NCBI GenBank assembly: GCA_024681565.1
Contig: JAILAO010000166.1
Coordinates: 1 to 7,744, forward strand
Direction: 5' to 3'
DNA length: 7,744 nucleotides
Source of the DNA: Bacteroidales bacterium
Lineage (GTDB): Bacteria > Bacteroidota > Bacteroidia > Bacteroidales > UBA932
Below the pieces are notes generated by a model that was not told where the DNA came from, did not search any database, and worked only from the letters and a program-made list of their open reading frames with translations. Made by a program: the position numbers and the translations under genes. Positions 5,851-7,744 of this stretch are shown piece after piece; position 1 is the stretch's first letter; the number at the start of each line of letters is the position of its first letter.

Positions 5851-6437
5851 AATTGATTATCTTTTTTATTTATTTTCTCGATAAGGGCTGCAAAGTAAAC
5901 ACTTTTTTCCGGATATCGCAAAATTAGTTTCGAATAAATGTCCAGGGCTTCATCCGGATAGCCCTGTTCGAGATAGATTTTTGCGAGGGTCTCGGTGCAG
6001 AATCCGTCCGGTTCCCCGGCGGGGGCTTCTTCCCGGTAGCCTTCTTCGCGGGCTTTGGCCGCGAACTTGGAGAAGATCCCGTCCCCGTCGTGCCGGGCGC
6101 CCTCGTACTGGTCCTGGGAGAAGTAGTCGCCGCCGACCACATACACGCGGCGTGCCGGCGTCTGCGGGGTGGCGGTTTCGGGGAAGAATGCGTCCACGAT
6201 CCGGCGGGCGTCCTTGTCGGAACAGTCCACGCTGTGGCCGTCCCGCACCAGGCGGGAAATGAATCCGCGCTCGCCCAGGTGCAGGGCGGTCTCGGCGATC
6301 TGCGATTCGGACAGGGCGCCGAGCCCGGACATCCGGCGGCAGAACTCCATCCGTGCGCCTCCGTACCAGGGGTAGAGGGCGATGACGCCGGAGAGCTCCT
6401 CCAGGGTGAGTTTGTGTATGTCGATCGGATTTACCAT
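5847..6437 (-). CDS. Conserved hypothetical protein with a C-terminal TPR-like unit
   Basis: A 196-residue protein I cannot name. It has no signal peptide and no membrane segment, so it is probably cytosolic. The N-terminal half contains ALYPWYGGARMEFCRRM (20-36), resembling the start of a family found in Bacteroidota beside secG. The middle is low-complexity and charged. The C-terminal part, TLAKIYLEQGYPDEALDIYSKLILRYPEKS (150-179), is one clear tetratricopeptide-like helix pair, suggesting a protein-binding role. Its ATG overlaps the end of lptE by seven bases and its stop overlaps the secG start by four, so it is translated as part of the operon. The sequence around the last 30 codons is markedly AT-rich compared with its neighbours and may hide a promoter for secG. 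A link to envelope assembly is inferred only from position. Confidence 0.85.
   Translation of the reverse strand: MVNPIDIHKLTLEELSGVIALYPWYGGARMEFCRRMSGLGALSESQIAETALHLGERGFISRLVRDGHSVDCSDKDARRIVDAFFPETATPQTPARRVYVVGGDYFSQDQYEGARHDGDGIFSKFAAKAREEGYREEAPAGEPDGFCTETLAKIYLEQGYPDEALDIYSKLILRYPEKSVYFAALIEKINKKDNQL
5891..5922 (-). promoter_or_regulatory. Possible internal promoter for secG (TTTG-N20-TTACTTTG)
   Basis: Within the AT-rich 3' end of the TPR-like gene, the - strand reads TTTG (5922 to 5919), 20 bases, then TTACTTTG (5898 to 5891). This is one mismatch from the TAnnTTTG consensus. The expected start site would leave a leader of roughly 30-35 bases before the secG ATG. It would allow secG expression apart from the upstream genes. 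Confidence 0.35.
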
Positions 6438-6940
6438 TGGGCGACGGTAGCGTTGAAAATGTCTTCTATGATCTTTTCGATGATCTCTTCGCAGAGCGAG
6501 GATTCGACGGCATCGAGGGAATTGGTGGAGTCGTAGTCCGCATAGCCGGAGAAGCTCTGGCTTTCGAAATCACCTTCGGGATGCTTGCGGTTGGTGAAGC
6601 TGACCGATACCGTGACGGTGAGCCGGTTGCGGGCCGCGACTTCGTCCGCGGTGATGGCCGTGGGCGCCACCGCATAGCCCGTCACCTCGCCGGTGATCTC
6701 CAAGTCGCCGTCCTGCTCCACCTGCTCCAGCCGCGTGGAGCGGCGGAAACGGGTCCGCAGGGCTTCGGTGATGTCGTTGCTCAGCGACGGATTGACTTTG
6801 AGGGCCTTGTATTCGAAGTAGTTGATCGTGATCGTATTGACGTCGTTCTCGATCGAGGTGCCGGTGAAGGAATAGATGCCGCACGCGCTGAGGACCAGTG
6901 CGGCGGCTGCGGGGAGGACGGTGCGTAGGAACTTTTTCAT
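6431..6940 (-). CDS. lptE: LPS-assembly lipoprotein LptE
   Basis: A 169-residue outer-membrane lipoprotein. LptE plugs and supports the LptD barrel that places lipopolysaccharide in the outer leaflet. A basic N-terminus and hydrophobic core lead to the lipobox LSAC, with Cys20 as the lipidated residue. The mature start GIYSFTGTSI, the PSLSNDITEALRTRF stretch (51-65), DGDLEITGEVTGY (77-89), AARNRLTVTVSVSFTN (102-117) and the ending EDIFNATVAQW fit the Bacteroidota LptE (LptE/RlpB) pattern over the full length. Two adjacent ATGs are possible. The second is preferred because the AGG in GGCAGGAA then sits five bases away; the first would add one Met. The chosen ATG overlaps the regulator's stop by one base. 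It is the second gene of the operon. Confidence 0.9.
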   Translation of the reverse strand: MKKFLRTVLPAAAALVLSACGIYSFTGTSIENDVNTITINYFEYKALKVNPSLSNDITEALRTRFRRSTRLEQVEQDGDLEITGEVTGYAVAPTAITADEVAARNRLTVTVSVSFTNRKHPEGDFESQSFSGYADYDSTNSLDAVESSLCEEIIEKIIEDIFNATVAQW

Positions 6941-7744
6941 CATTTCCTGCCTTTTTTCCATTCTGCCAGCTTGCGGTAGATGGTGCGTTCCGAGATGCCC
7001 AGCTCCGCGGCGGCGGGTTTGACTTTGCCTCCGTGTTTGGCGAGGCTGCGCTCGATCAGTTCGTCCCCGGCCTTGCGGATGGTCGTGCCGTCGGGGATGG
7101 CTCCGCCGTCGGGGTCGATCAGCTGCTCTTCCGGCTCGTCGACGGGCATTTCAACGTAGTGGGGCAGGCTGGCGGGAATCCCGGCGGGCTGGACCCCGGG
7201 GGCTTCGACCACGGCCTTGAGCCGGTCCACCTCCTGCTTGAGGTCGAGGATGGCCTTGATGATCATCTGTTTGTCGCTGTCCGACATCGATCCGCCCGGG
7301 GCGGGACCGGCGGTGGCCGGCAGCATCGAGTCTTTCTCGTCCGGCAGGTAGCGCATCAGGGCGGCGGGACCGATCTCGACGCGCTCGGAGGACGGGGTCA
7401 CGGGACGCGATTCGAGCGCGGTCACGGTCTCGGCGATGTTCTTGAGCTGGCGGATGTTGCCGGGCCAGCGGTAGTTGGTGAGCATCGTGATGGCGTCGTG
7501 GTTGAGGCTGACCTTGCAGAGATTGTATTTCTCGGAGAAGTCCGAGGTGAACTTGCGGAACAGCAGGTAGATGTCGTCCCGGTTGCGCTCGCGCAGGGCG
7601 GGCATCCGGATCTGGATGCCGGTGAGGCGGTAGTAGAGGTCTTCGCGGAAGCGGCCCGTCGATACGGCGTAGGCCAGGTTGACGTTGGTGGCGGCGATCA
7701 CGCGGACGTCGGTCTTCTCCACCTTGGAGGAACCGACTTTCATG
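6940..7744 (-). CDS. Sigma-54-dependent-type AAA+ transcriptional regulator (5' end outside the window)
   Basis: The C-terminal 268 codons or so of an NtrC-like activator; the N-terminal part, including Walker A and the GAFTGA loop, lies beyond the window edge. The Met at 7743 is internal, not a start, because it falls inside the conserved run before DVRVIAATN. Visible parts (numbered from that Met) are sensor I DVRVIAATN (12-20), FREDLYYRLTGIQIRMPALRER (32-53), sensor II YRWPGNIRQLKN (91-102), a linker with a probable coiled coil (about 156-180), a Pro-rich variable stretch, and a Fis-type helix-turn-helix at the end (AAAELGISERTIYRKLAEW, 244-262). Such proteins use ATP to remodel sigma-54 RNA polymerase. 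Whether the GAFTGA loop that contacts sigma-54 is present cannot be seen. It heads the lptE-TPR-secG operon within this window; no receiver domain can be judged. Confidence 0.88.
   Translation of the reverse strand, partial: MKVGSSKVEKTDVRVIAATNVNLAYAVSTGRFREDLYYRLTGIQIRMPALRERNRDDIYLLFRKFTSDFSEKYNLCKVSLNHDAITMLTNYRWPGNIRQLKNIAETVTALESRPVTPSSERVEIGPAALMRYLPDEKDSMLPATAGPAPGGSMSDSDKQMIIKAILDLKQEVDRLKAVVEAPGVQPAGIPASLPHYVEMPVDEPEEQLIDPDGGAIPDGTTIRKAGDELIERSLAKHGGKVKPAAAELGISERTIYRKLAEWKKGRK

Noticed and set aside
6940..7744. Truncated regulator as a pseudogene or new start at the Met near 7743
   Set aside because: The frame is open to the window edge and the Met lies inside a conserved AAA+ block. 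The gene is simply cut by the window.
1..7744. A defence, mobile or toxin-antitoxin system
   Set aside because: No integrase, transposase, nuclease, CRISPR repeat, small toxin pair or target duplications were seen. All the confident genes belong to housekeeping or simple catabolic families.

Overview
The window looks like a chromosomal segment from a GC-rich member of the Bacteroidales (Bacteroidota), perhaps a gut lineage. Three things point there: promoter elements of the Bacteroidota type (TAnnTTTG at -7 with TTTG at -33), few Shine-Dalgarno sites, and the protein families present, namely a Bacteroidota-style LptE, SecG with a long Pro/Ala-rich tail, and a ClpB Walker A written GTTGVGKT. 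No phage, transposon, CRISPR, tRNA or rRNA signal was seen. This is mostly a core housekeeping region plus a small catabolic-looking pair.

Layout: only the first gene (137-778, a nitroreductase-fold lipoprotein) is on the + strand. Everything else is on the - strand and reads from right to left. The right half is a tightly packed operon: a sigma-54-type transcriptional activator (cut by the window edge at 7744), lptE, a TPR-like protein of unknown function, and secG. Successive genes overlap by 1, 7 and 4 bases. This joins outer-membrane LPS assembly (LptE) to inner-membrane protein export (SecG) behind an AAA+ regulator.

After a 73-base gap full of inverted repeats comes clpB (3366-5420). 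It encodes a two-AAA disaggregase that lacks the usual N-terminal domain of about 150 residues. It also has a shortened segment in the second AAA module. A terminator follows clpB and overlaps the promoter of the next unit.

That next unit is a two-gene operon: an exported SGNH sialate O-acetylesterase-like enzyme (1867-3270) and, one base later, an exported seven-bladed propeller lactonase-family protein (786-1865). The lactonase gene converges on the nitroreductase gene with 7 bases between the stop codons. The nitroreductase terminator is embedded in the 3' end of the lactonase coding sequence.

I found no clearly new multi-gene system. The points most worth a second look are the N-domain-less ClpB and its hairpin-rich leader, the probably leaderless nitroreductase transcript, and the compact terminator/promoter overlaps.
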